64,000 bases of DNA from Pelomonas lactea (GTDB lineage: Bacteria; Pseudomonadota; Gammaproteobacteria; Burkholderiales; Burkholderiaceae_C): assembly GCF_043555885.1 (NCBI RefSeq), contig NZ_JBIGHX010000001.1, positions 868,001 through 932,000 on the forward strand, read 5' to 3'. Shown in pieces: positions 7,245 through 18,064 of this stretch (position 1 is the stretch's first letter; the number at the start of each line of letters is the position of its first letter). The notes beneath the pieces are model-generated. The model searched no databases. It saw only the letters and a program-made list of their open reading frames with translations, and was not told where the DNA came from. The position numbers were made by a program, and so were the translations under genes.

Positions 7245-9581
7245 ATGTCCCGCAAGAAGAAGATGTCCTCAACCGCCCAGGCGCCCAAGGCCCGGGTCGT
7301 CCTGCCGCTCGGCGCGCTGGCCGCCGGTTTCGGCCTCGCCTCGGCCGCATTGGCCCAGACGGCGCCGGCCCCCGCCAAGGACGACAATGTGCTGCCCACG
7401 GTGCGCGTCCGCGCCAGTGCCGAGCCGCAGGGCAAGGACAGCGTCCAGGCCACCGAGACCCGCATCGGCAAGGGCAAGCAGGACATTCGCGACATCCCGC
7501 AATCGCTGACCGTCATCACCGAGAAGGTGATCGATGACCGCAACTTCGGCAACGTCAAGGAAGTGCTGAAGAACACCGCCGGCATCACCTTCCAGGCGGC
7601 CGAAGGCGGCGAGGAAGACATCAAGGTGCACGGCATCTCGCTGCAGAGCACCGGCGACATCTTCATCGACGGCATGCGCGACCCGGCCTTCTACGACCGC
7701 GACACCTTCTTCCTCGACAAGATCGAGCTGCTGCGCGGCTCGGCCTCGCTGCTGTTCGGGCGCGGCTCCACCGGCGGCGCCGTCAACCAGGTCACCAAGC
7801 AGGCGCAGCTGGCCAACCAGAACCAGATCGACGTCAGCGTGGGCAGCCACGGCGCGCTGCGTGCCATTGGCGACTTCGACACCCGCACCGGCGAGACCTC
7901 GGGCCTGCGCGTCAGCGTGATGACCAACACCGCCGACAGCAACGGCGCCGGCTCCCGCATCGACAAGCGCGGCATTGGTGTCAACTACCGCCTCGGTGTC
8001 GACGAGACCGACGAGTTCGGCATCACGCTGTACGGCCTGCAGAACGACAACGGCATCAACTACGGCGTGCGCTGGATCCGCCCGACCGCCACGTCCCCGT
8101 ACGTGAACGGCGTCAACACCAAGCTGGACCCTGACAACTACTACGGCCTGGCCAGCGACTTCAACAAGGGCACGGCCTACTACGGCATGCTCACGCACAC
8201 GCACCGCTTCGACAAGAACACCGAGCTGGTGACCAAGGTGCGCGCCGCCAACTACAGCCGCGACCAGCGCGCCACGCTGTGGAACTTCGCGGCGGCCAAC
8301 CTGCAGCCGGGCGGCCTGGCCGTCACGCTGGACAACCTGAGCCCCGCCACCGTCATCACGCGCGGCTTCCAGCCCAAGAAGCAGGACATGCAGACCGTGA
8401 CGGCGCAGAGCGACCTGAGCACCAAGTTCAAGGCCGCCGGCTTCGAGCACACGCTGCAGGCGGGCGTGGACTTCGCGCACGAGAAGAAGCAGGTCTACTT
8501 GCCCATCACGGCAGCGCTGGGCGGCATCGTGCCGGTCCGCCCCAACACCACGGTCGGCACGCCGTGGGACGGCGCCAGCATCGACGAGAGCCTGCGCAGC
8601 TACCGCACCAACAACGACTACGTGTCCAAGGCCTACGGCGGCTATGTGCAGGACATGATCCAGATCGCGCCGATGTGGAAGGTGCTGGCCGGCCTGCGCT
8701 ACGACAGCCTGAAGGGCACCTATCACTCGTACAACACCGCGTCCGCCACCGTCGTGTATCCGCTGCAGGACACGCCCCCCACGCCGGCCACGGCCACGAC
8801 GCTGGCCCTGCCCGGGTCGCCCTGGCACATGAACATCTCGGAGGTCAGCAAGCGCGCCGCCGTGCTGTTCCAGCCCAACGCGCAATGGTCCTTCCACCTG
8901 ATGGGCGCCACGTCGTTCAACACCTCCGGTGATGCCTACTCGCTGAGCGCGGCCAACGAGAACATTCCGCCGGAGAAGTCGGTCAACGTCGAGCTGGGCG
9001 CCAAGTGGGACAGCGCGGACGGCAAGCTCAGCCTGCGCGCCAGCGCCTTCCGCAACACCAAGCTGCACGAGCGCAACACCGACCCGCTGATCACCAACCT
9101 GGTCACGCTGTCGGGCAAGCGCCACGCCGCCGGCCTGGACTTCGACATCGCCGGCAAGATCACGCCCGAGTGGGAGGTGTTCGGCAACTTCACGTGGATG
9201 CCGGTGGCCAAGATCGACATCTCCAGTGCCGGCCCGGGCAACGGCAACACCAACGAGATCCAGGGCTCGCGCCCGTCGCTGACGCCGCGCTACTCCGGCA
9301 GCCTGTGGACGGCCTACCAGGTGCTGCCGCAGCTGCGCCTGGGTGCCGGCCTGAACGCGCGCAGCGGCCAGACGCCCAACCGCAACCCGGTGGGCATCTA
9401 TGCGCCCAAGTTCGTCACCGCCGACGCGATGGCCGAATACACCGTGGTGCCCGAGCAGCTCAGCTTCAAGCTGTACGTGAGCAACGTGGCCAACAAGATC
9501 TATGCCGACCAGCTCTACACCAGCTTCTACGTGCCCGGCACCGGCCGCGTGACGACGCTGACCGGCACTTACAAGTTCTGA
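7245..9581 (+). CDS. TonB-dependent siderophore receptor (Fiu/FhuE-like)
   Basis: 778-residue outer-membrane receptor. The signal peptide ends near residue 36 (SAALA). The TonB box lies in LPTVRVRASAEP, and the plug domain is recognised by DIPQSLTVITEKVIDD, VLKNTAGITFQ, IDGMRDPAFYDRDTF and LLRGSASLLFGRGSTGGAVN. A 22-strand barrel follows, ending in a C-terminal TGTYKF with terminal aromatic residue. I chose ATG 7245, which has GGAG 6 bases upstream; ATG 7215 is in frame but lacks this. The catecholate-type receptor assignment rests on overall pattern and on the adjacent PiuC-like gene, a pairing common in proteobacteria. The ligand is not known. Confidence 0.93.
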   Translation: MSRKKKMSSTAQAPKARVVLPLGALAAGFGLASAALAQTAPAPAKDDNVLPTVRVRASAEPQGKDSVQATETRIGKGKQDIRDIPQSLTVITEKVIDDRNFGNVKEVLKNTAGITFQAAEGGEEDIKVHGISLQSTGDIFIDGMRDPAFYDRDTFFLDKIELLRGSASLLFGRGSTGGAVNQVTKQAQLANQNQIDVSVGSHGALRAIGDFDTRTGETSGLRVSVMTNTADSNGAGSRIDKRGIGVNYRLGVDETDEFGITLYGLQNDNGINYGVRWIRPTATSPYVNGVNTKLDPDNYYGLASDFNKGTAYYGMLTHTHRFDKNTELVTKVRAANYSRDQRATLWNFAAANLQPGGLAVTLDNLSPATVITRGFQPKKQDMQTVTAQSDLSTKFKAAGFEHTLQAGVDFAHEKKQVYLPITAALGGIVPVRPNTTVGTPWDGASIDESLRSYRTNNDYVSKAYGGYVQDMIQIAPMWKVLAGLRYDSLKGTYHSYNTASATVVYPLQDTPPTPATATTLALPGSPWHMNISEVSKRAAVLFQPNAQWSFHLMGATSFNTSGDAYSLSAANENIPPEKSVNVELGAKWDSADGKLSLRASAFRNTKLHERNTDPLITNLVTLSGKRHAAGLDFDIAGKITPEWEVFGNFTWMPVAKIDISSAGPGNGNTNEIQGSRPSLTPRYSGSLWTAYQVLPQLRLGAGLNARSGQTPNRNPVGIYAPKFVTADAMAEYTVVPEQLSFKLYVSNVANKIYADQLYTSFYVPGTGRVTTLTGTYKF

Positions 9582-9606
9582 CGCCCACGACGGACCGCGC
9601 GACGCC

Positions 9607-10290
9607 ATGCTGCTGAAGATCCCCCAGATCCTCGATGCCGCCGGCGTCGCCCGCGCCCGTGACCTGCTGGCCGCCGCCCCCTGGGCGGACGGCCGCAGCA
9701 CCGCCGGCCGCCAGGCCGCGCAGGTCAAGAACAACGAGCAGCTCGTGCCCGGCAGCGAGCCGCACCGCGAGCTGCAGGCCCTGGTGCTGCAGGCGCTGGA
9801 GCGGCACCCGGTGTTCTTCTCGGCCGTGCTTCCCAAGCGCGTGCTGCCGCCGCTGTTCAACCGCTACACCGGCGCCACCAACGCCTACGGCAGCCATGTC
9901 GACCAGGCCGTGCGCTACCTGCCCGGCGGCGTGCAGCGGGTGCGCACCGACATCTCCTGCACGCTGTTCCTCAGCGACCCGGCCGACTACGACGGCGGCG
10001 AGCTCGTCATCGACACCAGCTTCGGCGAGCAGCGCGTGAAGCTGGCGGCCGGCGACCTGGTCGTCTACCCCGGCACCAGCGTGCACCGCGTCGAGCCGGT
10101 GACGCGCGGCGCGCGGCTGGCCGCCTTCTTCTGGATCGAGAGCATGGTGCGCGGCGACGAGCAGCGCCGCTTGCTCTACGACATGGACATGAGCCTGATG
10201 GCGCTGCGCACCGAGCTGGGCGAAACGCCCGAACTCGTTCAGCTGACCGGCACGTATCACAACCTGTTGCGCATGTGGGCAGATACATGA
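9607..10290 (+). CDS. PiuC-type Fe(II)/2-oxoglutarate-dependent dioxygenase
   Basis: 227-residue cytoplasmic protein of the PKHD hydroxylase family. The iron-binding HxD pair is in YGSHVDQAV, and the distal His plus 2-oxoglutarate-binding Arg are in GTSVHRVEPVTRGARLAAFFW; ISCTLFLSDPADYDGGEL is also a family landmark. PiuC-type genes regularly follow iron-siderophore receptors, and here the receptor ends 25 bp upstream. The substrate of the family is not established. A structured repeat begins right after its stop codon. Confidence 0.92.
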   Translation: MLLKIPQILDAAGVARARDLLAAAPWADGRSTAGRQAAQVKNNEQLVPGSEPHRELQALVLQALERHPVFFSAVLPKRVLPPLFNRYTGATNAYGSHVDQAVRYLPGGVQRVRTDISCTLFLSDPADYDGGELVIDTSFGEQRVKLAAGDLVVYPGTSVHRVEPVTRGARLAAFFWIESMVRGDEQRRLLYDMDMSLMALRTELGETPELVQLTGTYHNLLRMWADT

Positions 10291-10410
10291 GACCCCTCGT
10301 CCAAGGAGTACCTTGGCCGGTCCCCGGAGGGGACGGCGATGCTTGCCGGCGTGACCGGCACGCACATCGCCTGAGCGGGCCGGCTTGGGAGCGGCCCGGC
10401 GCTTGGCCCG
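10291..10410 (+). repeat. intercistronic triple-hairpin repeat, copy A
   Basis: This 120-bp element starts at the base after the dioxygenase stop codon and ends 10 bp before the next gene. It holds three potential hairpins: CCAAGG-AGTA-CCTTGG, GTCCCC-GGA-GGGGAC, and GCTTGCCGG-CGTGA-CCGGCACGC (one mismatch). GAGGGG followed by ATG (10339) and an 11-codon open frame ending at TGA 10372-10374 lies inside it. It is about 85-90 percent like the copy at 57621-57740 read on the opposite strand. It has no terminator T-run, so it is probably a structured spacer within a message. Confidence 0.85.
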
Positions 10411-10420
10411 CCGCAATGCC

Positions 10421-11554
10421 ATGAGCACGCCACGCATCGAGTCCCTGCCCGAAGGCCTCGCCAACCTGGCCGACTTCGAAGCCCCCGCGCAGGCCAGGCT
10501 GGACGCCAACGCCTGGGCCTACCTCAACGGCGGCGCGGGCGACGAGATCACGCTGCGCGCCAACCGCGCCGCGTGGGACGACATCAGGCTGCAGCCCCGC
10601 GTGCTGCGCGACCTCGCCGGCGGCCACACGCGCGTGACGCTGCTGGGCCGCGAGCTGCCGGTGCCGGTGCTGCTCGCGCCCGTCGCCTACCAGCGCCTCT
10701 TCCATGCCGATGGCGAGCTCGCCATCGCCCACGCCGCCGCGGCGCAGGGCGCCGGCCTCGTGCTCAGCGCCCAGGCCAGCGTGCCGATGGAGGACGTCGC
10801 CGCACCCCTGCTCGCCGACCCGGCCGCCGGCCCGCTGTGGTTCCAGCTCTACTGGCGCGACGACCCGGCCTTCATGCGCGCGCTGCTGCGGCGCGTCGAG
10901 GCCGCCGGCTACCAGGCGCTGGTGCTCACCGTCGACGCGCCCGTGCACGGCGCCCGCGACCGCGAGCGCCGCGCCGGCTTCAAGCTGCCCGAACACATCC
11001 GCGCCGTGAACCTCGGCGGCCTGAAGAAGCCGCTGGACCTGCAGCCCGGCCAGAGCGCGCTGTTCGACGGCCTCATGCCGCGCGCCGCCACCTGGGCGCA
11101 GGTCGACTGGCTGCGCGCTGAAAGCCCGCTGCCGCTGCTGCTCAAGGGCGTCACCCATGCCGACGACGCCCGCGAGGCGCTGGCCCGCGGCGTGGCCGGC
11201 CTCATCGTCTCCAACCACGGCGGTCGCACGCTGGACACGCTGCCCGCCACGGCCGAGCTGCTGCCGCCGCTGCGCGCGGCCCTCGGCCCCGATGTGCCCT
11301 TGCTCGTCGACGGCGGCATCCGCCGCGGCACCGACGTGCTCAAGGCCATCGCGCTGGGCGCCAACGCCGTGCTGCTGGGCCGCCCCTACGTCCATGCGCT
11401 GGCCGCCAGCGGCGCTCTGGGCGTGGCCCACGCGCTGCGACTGCTGCGCGACGAACTGGAGATCGCGATGGCGCTCTCCGGCTGCAAGACACTCGCCGAC
11501 GCCGGCCCGGCGCTGATCTGGCCCGGCACCTCACGACCAAGGACCTCCCCATGA
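10421..11554 (+). CDS. FMN-dependent alpha-hydroxy-acid dehydrogenase/oxidase (lactate-oxidase family)
   Basis: 377-residue TIM-barrel flavoenzyme. Landmarks are PVLLAPVAYQRLFHADGE (flavin contact), LVLSAQASVPMEDVA, LWFQLYWRD, LVLTVDAPVHGARDRERR, the active-site LIVSNHGGRTLDTLPAT with catalytic His, and the FMN phosphate site LVDGGIRRGTDVLKAIALGANAVLLGRPY. The family oxidises lactate, glycolate, mandelate or similar acids; the substrate cannot be told. ATG 10421 matches the usual N-terminus. The stop overlaps the start of the PepSY gene (ATGA), indicating coupled translation. Confidence 0.92.
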   Translation: MSTPRIESLPEGLANLADFEAPAQARLDANAWAYLNGGAGDEITLRANRAAWDDIRLQPRVLRDLAGGHTRVTLLGRELPVPVLLAPVAYQRLFHADGELAIAHAAAAQGAGLVLSAQASVPMEDVAAPLLADPAAGPLWFQLYWRDDPAFMRALLRRVEAAGYQALVLTVDAPVHGARDRERRAGFKLPEHIRAVNLGGLKKPLDLQPGQSALFDGLMPRAATWAQVDWLRAESPLPLLLKGVTHADDAREALARGVAGLIVSNHGGRTLDTLPATAELLPPLRAALGPDVPLLVDGGIRRGTDVLKAIALGANAVLLGRPYVHALAASGALGVAHALRLLRDELEIAMALSGCKTLADAGPALIWPGTSRPRTSP

Positions 11555-11838
11555 AGAACCTGCTCGCCACCCTCGCCCTGACCCTCACCGCCGGTGCGGC
11601 CTTCGCCCACGGCAACGTCTCCTGCCCCGCCATGCCCAAGGAAGAGAAGCAGCCGCAGATGACGCTGCAGAAGAAGCTCGAGGGCGAGGGCTGGAAGGTC
11701 CGCAAGGTCAAGGACTACAACGGCTGCTACGAGGTCTACGGCTTCGACGGCAGCGGCAAGAAGGCCGAGGCCTTCTTCAACCCCAAGACCTTCGAGCGCG
11801 TCTACCCCGAAGGCGAGCAACCCGCCGCCGCGAAGTAA
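11551..11838 (+). CDS. exported PepSY-domain protein
   Basis: 95 residues with a signal peptide ending near residue 19 (TAGAAFA-HG). The mature part has the PepSY-like pattern KKLEGEGWKVRKVKDYNGCYEVYGFDGSGKK, close to the KVYEVEARDxxGxxxEVYxDP pattern of small periplasmic PepSY proteins. Two cysteines lie in the mature protein. It is translationally coupled to the upstream FMN enzyme and lies 3 bp before a cytochrome b561 gene. PepSY plus cytochrome b561 pairs are common and suggest periplasmic haem or electron-transfer work, but the role is inferred. Confidence 0.85.
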   Translation: MKNLLATLALTLTAGAAFAHGNVSCPAMPKEEKQPQMTLQKKLEGEGWKVRKVKDYNGCYEVYGFDGSGKKAEAFFNPKTFERVYPEGEQPAAAK

Positions 11839-11841
11839 GCC

Positions 11842-12387
11842 GTGCGCGTGCGCGTCTGGGACGGCCTCGTCCGCATGCTGCACTGGACGCTGGCCGCTGC
11901 CGTCGCCACCTGCCTGATCAGCGGACACTGGCCGCCCAGCCACTTCGACGACTGGCACCACACCGCCGGCTACGTGGCCGGCGCCGCCGTCGCGCTGCGG
12001 CTGGCCTGGGGCTTCACCGGCAGCCGCTACGCGCGGCTCGCGCAGTTCGTGCGTGGCCCGCACGCGGTGCTGGCGTACGCGCGCGCGCTGCGCGCCGGCC
12101 GCGAGCCGCGCCACCTCGGCCACAACCCGCTGGGCGGCTGGATGGTGCTGGCGCTGTGGTCCACCGCGGCCGCGCTCGCATTGACGGGCTGGCTCTACAC
12201 GACCGAGTGGCTGTGGGGTTACGACTGGCTGTCCGAGCTGCACGCGTGGCTGGCCTGGGGTCTCATCGCGCTCGTCATCGGTCACCTCGGCGGTGTCGCG
12301 ATGACCAGCTGGCGGCACCACGAGAACCTCGTCGGCGCGATGTTCAGCGGACGCAAGCGCGCCCCCGAAGCCGACGACATCGACTGA
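11842..12387 (+). CDS. cytochrome b561 / b-type haem membrane protein
   Basis: 181-residue protein with four membrane spans. It has the usual RVWDGLVRMLHW start carrying a haem-ligand His, then DDWHHTAGYVAGA with further His, HNPLGGWMVLALWS and ELHAWLAWGLIALVIGHLGGV with ligand His residues. These proteins pass electrons between the quinone pool and a periplasmic or dehydrogenase partner. The start is GTG 11842, 3 bp after the PepSY gene, so both are in one operon with the FMN enzyme, which may feed electrons to it (inference). Confidence 0.92.
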   Translation: MRVRVWDGLVRMLHWTLAAAVATCLISGHWPPSHFDDWHHTAGYVAGAAVALRLAWGFTGSRYARLAQFVRGPHAVLAYARALRAGREPRHLGHNPLGGWMVLALWSTAAALALTGWLYTTEWLWGYDWLSELHAWLAWGLIALVIGHLGGVAMTSWRHHENLVGAMFSGRKRAPEADDID

Positions 12388-12478
12388 GCACAGCGGCCGC
12401 AGAACCCAGGACTGATGCGGCCTCGCGACAGGCAGGGACGCAAAGCCTCGATTTCATGGGCCAATGCGGGTCATCCCC
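12388..12478 (+). ncRNA. candidate cyclic-di-GMP-I (GEMM) riboswitch, degenerate or partial
   Basis: GGGACGCAAAGCC at 12435-12447 is the exact 13-base core signature of GEMM-I riboswitches. Just 5' of it is a short hairpin, GCCT-CGCGAC-AGGC, whose loop includes a GNRA-like GCGA in the place where the family has its tetraloop. Further 5' there is a partial match (GCAGAACC) to the conserved GCAAACC strand. The 3' half looks shortened. It lies in the leader of the SWIB/H1-like gene, 164 bp before its start. The core match is strong and the rest is weaker, so this is a candidate only. Confidence 0.42.
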
Positions 12479-12610
12479 TCTATGAAAGCATTCCCTTCCC
12501 CCTGGGAAGCGCAGTACCATCGCCGCCGCAGGGTGCTAGAGAGTATTGAAGGCTTACGCGGCCTTCACCCGGACCCGGCACATCAACAACTTTTGATGGA
12601 GTGAATCGAC

Positions 12611-13042
12611 ATGGCAACTGCGAAGAAGGCCGCGCCCGCGAAGAAGGCGGCAGCACCGGCGAAGAAGGCCGCCCCGGCGAAGAAGGCGGCAGCGCCGGCA
12701 AAGAAGGCCGCGGCAACGCCGGCCAAGAAGGCCGCCGCGACGCCGGCGAAGAAGGCCGCCCCCGCCAAGAAGGCCGCCGCGCCCGCCAAGAAGCGCACGC
12801 CCAACGCCGCCTTCATGAAGGCCCTGACCCCCAGCGCGGCCCTGGCCGCCATCGTCGGCGCCGCCCCCCTGCCGCGCACCGACGTGACCAAGAAGGTCTG
12901 GGAGTACATCAAGAAGAACAAGCTGCAGGACGAGCTGCAGAAGCGCGTCATCAACGCCGACGCCAAGCTGAAGGAAATCTTCGGCAAGGCCAAGGCCGAC
13001 ATGTTCGAGATGACCAAGCTGATCAACAGCCACCTGAAGTGA
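12611..13042 (+). CDS. SWIB/MDM2-domain protein with histone H1-like AK-rich tail
   Basis: 143 residues. Residues 1-62 are tandem Ala/Pro/Lys units (KKAAAPAKK-type), as in bacterial histone H1-like DNA-binding proteins. Residues 66-143 form a SWIB/MDM2 fold: AFMKALTPSAALAAIVG, PLPRTDVTKKVWEYIKKNKLQD, NADAKLKEIFGK and MFEMTKLINSHLK. Fusions of this kind are common in Burkholderiales and also known from chlamydiae, and are thought to act in nucleoid structure or transcription. It has its own leader with a possible cyclic-di-GMP riboswitch and a strong terminator after it. Confidence 0.92.
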   Translation: MATAKKAAPAKKAAAPAKKAAPAKKAAAPAKKAAATPAKKAAATPAKKAAPAKKAAAPAKKRTPNAAFMKALTPSAALAAIVGAAPLPRTDVTKKVWEYIKKNKLQDELQKRVINADAKLKEIFGKAKADMFEMTKLINSHLK

Positions 13043-13078
13043 AGCGGCGCCGCGCACGCCGCGGCTTCGCCAACACAC

Positions 13079-13106
13079 AGCCCGGCCCCGCCGGGCTTTT
13101 CTTTTT
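13079..13106 (+). terminator. Rho-independent terminator after the SWIB/H1 gene
   Basis: An 8-bp perfect stem AGCCCGGC / GCCGGGCT with a 3-base loop is followed by TTTTCTTTTT. It lies 36 bp after the stop codon. Confidence 0.9.
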
Positions 13107-13132
13107 GTGGCGCCGCCGGTGGTGGCTCGCGT

Positions 13133-13546
13133 TCAGCGCGTCAGGTCGGGCGAGGCGCTCAACAACGCCCGCAGACCGGCCTGCAGTCGCGACACGTCAA
13201 TGGGCTTGAGCCAGTAGTCGTCGAAGCCGGCCTCGCGCGCGGCGCGCACGACGTCGGTGGGGTCGTCGGCCGACAGCGCCACCCAGCGCACGCCCGACAG
13301 CGCGGCCGACAGACCGGCATCCGCGGCCACGCGGCGGCGCAACTCCAGCCCCGTCATGTCGGGCAGATGCATGTCCACCAGCAGCACGTCCGGCCGGCCG
13401 TCGGCCAGCGCGTCCAGCGCCTCCGCGCCGGTTTCCGCCGTGCGCAGCACCCAGCCCGGCAGCAGGCGGAACACCTCCTCCATCAGGATCAGATGGATGC
13501 GGTCGTCTTCGACGTAGAGCACCTGCGGCGCGGCGCGGTCGGGCAT
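13133..13546 (-). CDS. stand-alone CheY-like receiver-domain protein
   Basis: 137-residue response-regulator receiver without output domain. It has QVLYVEDDRIHLILM with the acidic pair, VLLVDMHLPDMTGLELRRR with the phospho-acceptor Asp, a Ser/Thr switch position in RWVALSADDP, and the conserved Lys in YWLKPIDV. Such proteins pass a signal to another protein or interact with a kinase; no kinase lies beside it. The start is set at ATG 13546. An in-frame GTG at 13579 would add 11 residues, and neither start has a clear ribosome-binding site. Confidence 0.85.
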   Translation of the reverse strand: MPDRAAPQVLYVEDDRIHLILMEEVFRLLPGWVLRTAETGAEALDALADGRPDVLLVDMHLPDMTGLELRRRVAADAGLSAALSGVRWVALSADDPTDVVRAAREAGFDDYWLKPIDVSRLQAGLRALLSASPDLTR

Positions 13547-13765
13547 GGCGTGGAAGGGGGCAGCTACAGCGGTCGGCACGATAGCAGCAATGCCCTGGTG
13601 CTTCGGCCGATGCCGGGCAGGCGTCGTTTCAGCGGGTTTGCGTGATATTTCGCACCCGGCAGGCTCCCCTAGCTTCGGGGGGCCTCAACGCGGACAAACC
13701 CTGAATTCCCTACTATTTGGGTACGCGTTCTGTTTCGAGCGTGACCCCTTGTTACGGGTTGTCCG

Positions 13766-14575
13766 ATGTCTTTGATTGCCACTATCGCTCTCGCCGTTTC
13801 CGCCGGTTCCGCGCTGCCCGAATGCAGCTGGGACCGTCCGGGCGCCAACCCGTTCATGGGCGATGTGGTGGCGGCCGTCGACCGCTACCAGGACATCCCC
13901 GCCGCGACGCGCGAGAAGCTCAAGACGCGCATGAAGGCGCGCAGCTACGACGACATCGCCGTCATCGAGCGCGATGGCATCAAGGGCCAGGGCAAGGCCG
14001 AATACGCCCCGGAGATCCGCGACATGCATTTCGGTCCGGGCGCCGTCTGCAGGACGGTGACGCGCACCAAGTGGACCGCCAAGACGCAGGAGCGCGGCCT
14101 CGTCTACTGCGAGGACGGCCAGTGCATCCTGGTGCCGACCGTGTGCCGCAACGTCAGCCGCATCAAGCGCCTGGAGGCGCGGCCGGCCGCCGTGGCGCCG
14201 TCCGGCGCCGCCAACGTCGCGTCGTCGACGCGCGAGGCCGAGAACGTCGCGCCGCTGGAGTTCGAGGCCCCCGCGGCCGGCCCGATGGCCGCCACCGCGC
14301 CGGACAGCTTCGCTGGCCAGTCGGGCACGCCGTCGCTGGCCAGTGGCAGCGGCCCGGCACCGCAGGGCGGTGGCCTGATCGGAGGCAGCAGCCCGACGGT
14401 GGCGGGCGGCGGTGCGCCGTCTCCCATCACGCTGGGCATGCCCGGCCTGCCGCCGGGCACCGTGCGCGTGGCCGAGGTGCCCAGCATCACGCCGGCCGTG
14501 CCGGAGCCGGGCACCTGGGCGCTGATCGCCGCGGGCCTGGTGGTGGTCGGCTACCGCGCGCGCCGCCGCGGCTGA
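13766..14575 (+). CDS. MHFG-family PEP-CTERM sorting-domain protein
   Basis: 269 residues. The short N-terminus is hydrophobic (LIATIALAVSAGSALP). The segment RDMHFGPGAVC carries the MHFG motif of a known PEP-CTERM family, and four or more cysteines follow (CRTV, YCEDGQC, VCRN). A low-complexity Gly/Ser/Pro spacer leads to the C-terminal sorting signal VPEPGTWALIAAGLVVVGYR with a basic tail RARRRG. PEP-CTERM proteins are exported, processed by exosortase and linked to surface polysaccharide or biofilm production. No exosortase gene is in the window. The start at ATG 13766 is the only one near the hydrophobic leader. Confidence 0.88.
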   Translation: MSLIATIALAVSAGSALPECSWDRPGANPFMGDVVAAVDRYQDIPAATREKLKTRMKARSYDDIAVIERDGIKGQGKAEYAPEIRDMHFGPGAVCRTVTRTKWTAKTQERGLVYCEDGQCILVPTVCRNVSRIKRLEARPAAVAPSGAANVASSTREAENVAPLEFEAPAAGPMAATAPDSFAGQSGTPSLASGSGPAPQGGGLIGGSSPTVAGGGAPSPITLGMPGLPPGTVRVAEVPSITPAVPEPGTWALIAAGLVVVGYRARRRG

Positions 14576-14599
14576 GCCGCGCGGTCTGACACCCTCTGA

Positions 14600-17503
<2,904 letters not shown>

Positions 17504-17677
17504 GGCAGTTTTCACAAGCGAACCGGCCATGATAGGCCGACGCTTCGTCGCCGTCGCCTGCAGCCCAGCACGCGCAGCCTGCGCTTCATCGCAGCGCCGT
17601 GGCGGCGCGCGGCCCCGCTGCCGAAACTGCTTCCATCGACATAGCGATCCCGCTGTGAAAACCCGGAAGGAAGCACC

Positions 17678-17911
17678 ATGAAGACCACCGTTCTGATCCA
17701 GGCCGCCGCCGTCGCCGCCTTTGCCATCACCGCGCTGACCGCCCAGGCCGCCCCGCAGGAGGTGCACAAGCTGCCGCGCGTCGTCGTCACCGGCAAGGCC
17801 GTCAAGGAGATTGCCCAGCTGCCCCGCGTCGTCGTGACCGGCTATGCCGTGCGTGAAGTCGCCCAGCTTCAGCAGCTGCCCCGCGTGACCGTCACCGGCC
17901 GCCGCGCCTGA
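17678..17911 (+). CDS. small exported protein with three TonB-box-like LPRVVVTG repeats
   Basis: 77 residues, 234 bp. A signal peptide covers residues 1-24 (ending TAQA-AP), and GGAAGGA lies just before the ATG. The whole mature part is built from three copies of the unit LPRVVVTG or LPRVTVTG (KLPRVVVTGKAV, QLPRVVVTGYAV, QLPRVTVTGRRA) separated by short links. The unit resembles the TonB box at the N-terminus of TonB-dependent receptors, but no plug or barrel follows. A related protein is encoded at 29495-29782. It is divergent from uvrA. I know no function for it. Confidence 0.75.
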   Translation: MKTTVLIQAAAVAAFAITALTAQAAPQEVHKLPRVVVTGKAVKEIAQLPRVVVTGYAVREVAQLQQLPRVTVTGRRA

Positions 17912-18064
17912 GTCCGCTTGACGATGCGCCCCACCCCCGACACCCGAGCCGAGTCGCCGGCGCAGCAGGCCGCCGGCCGGGTCTGTGCCGCCGAGTCGGC
18001 TTGCGTTCTGCGACGAAAGTCACGGCTCTGAAAGACAATCGGGCTTCTGCATCGGAGCCCGCTA

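Noticed and set aside
12495..12509. Hairpin CTTCCC-CCT-GGGAAG in the leader of the SWIB/H1 gene as a terminator
   Set aside because: No T-run follows it; it may be part of the leader structure only.
12620..12800. Short tandem DNA repeats that might look like a repeat array or CRISPR
   Set aside because: They encode the Lys/Ala/Pro tail of the H1-like protein, with no spacers.
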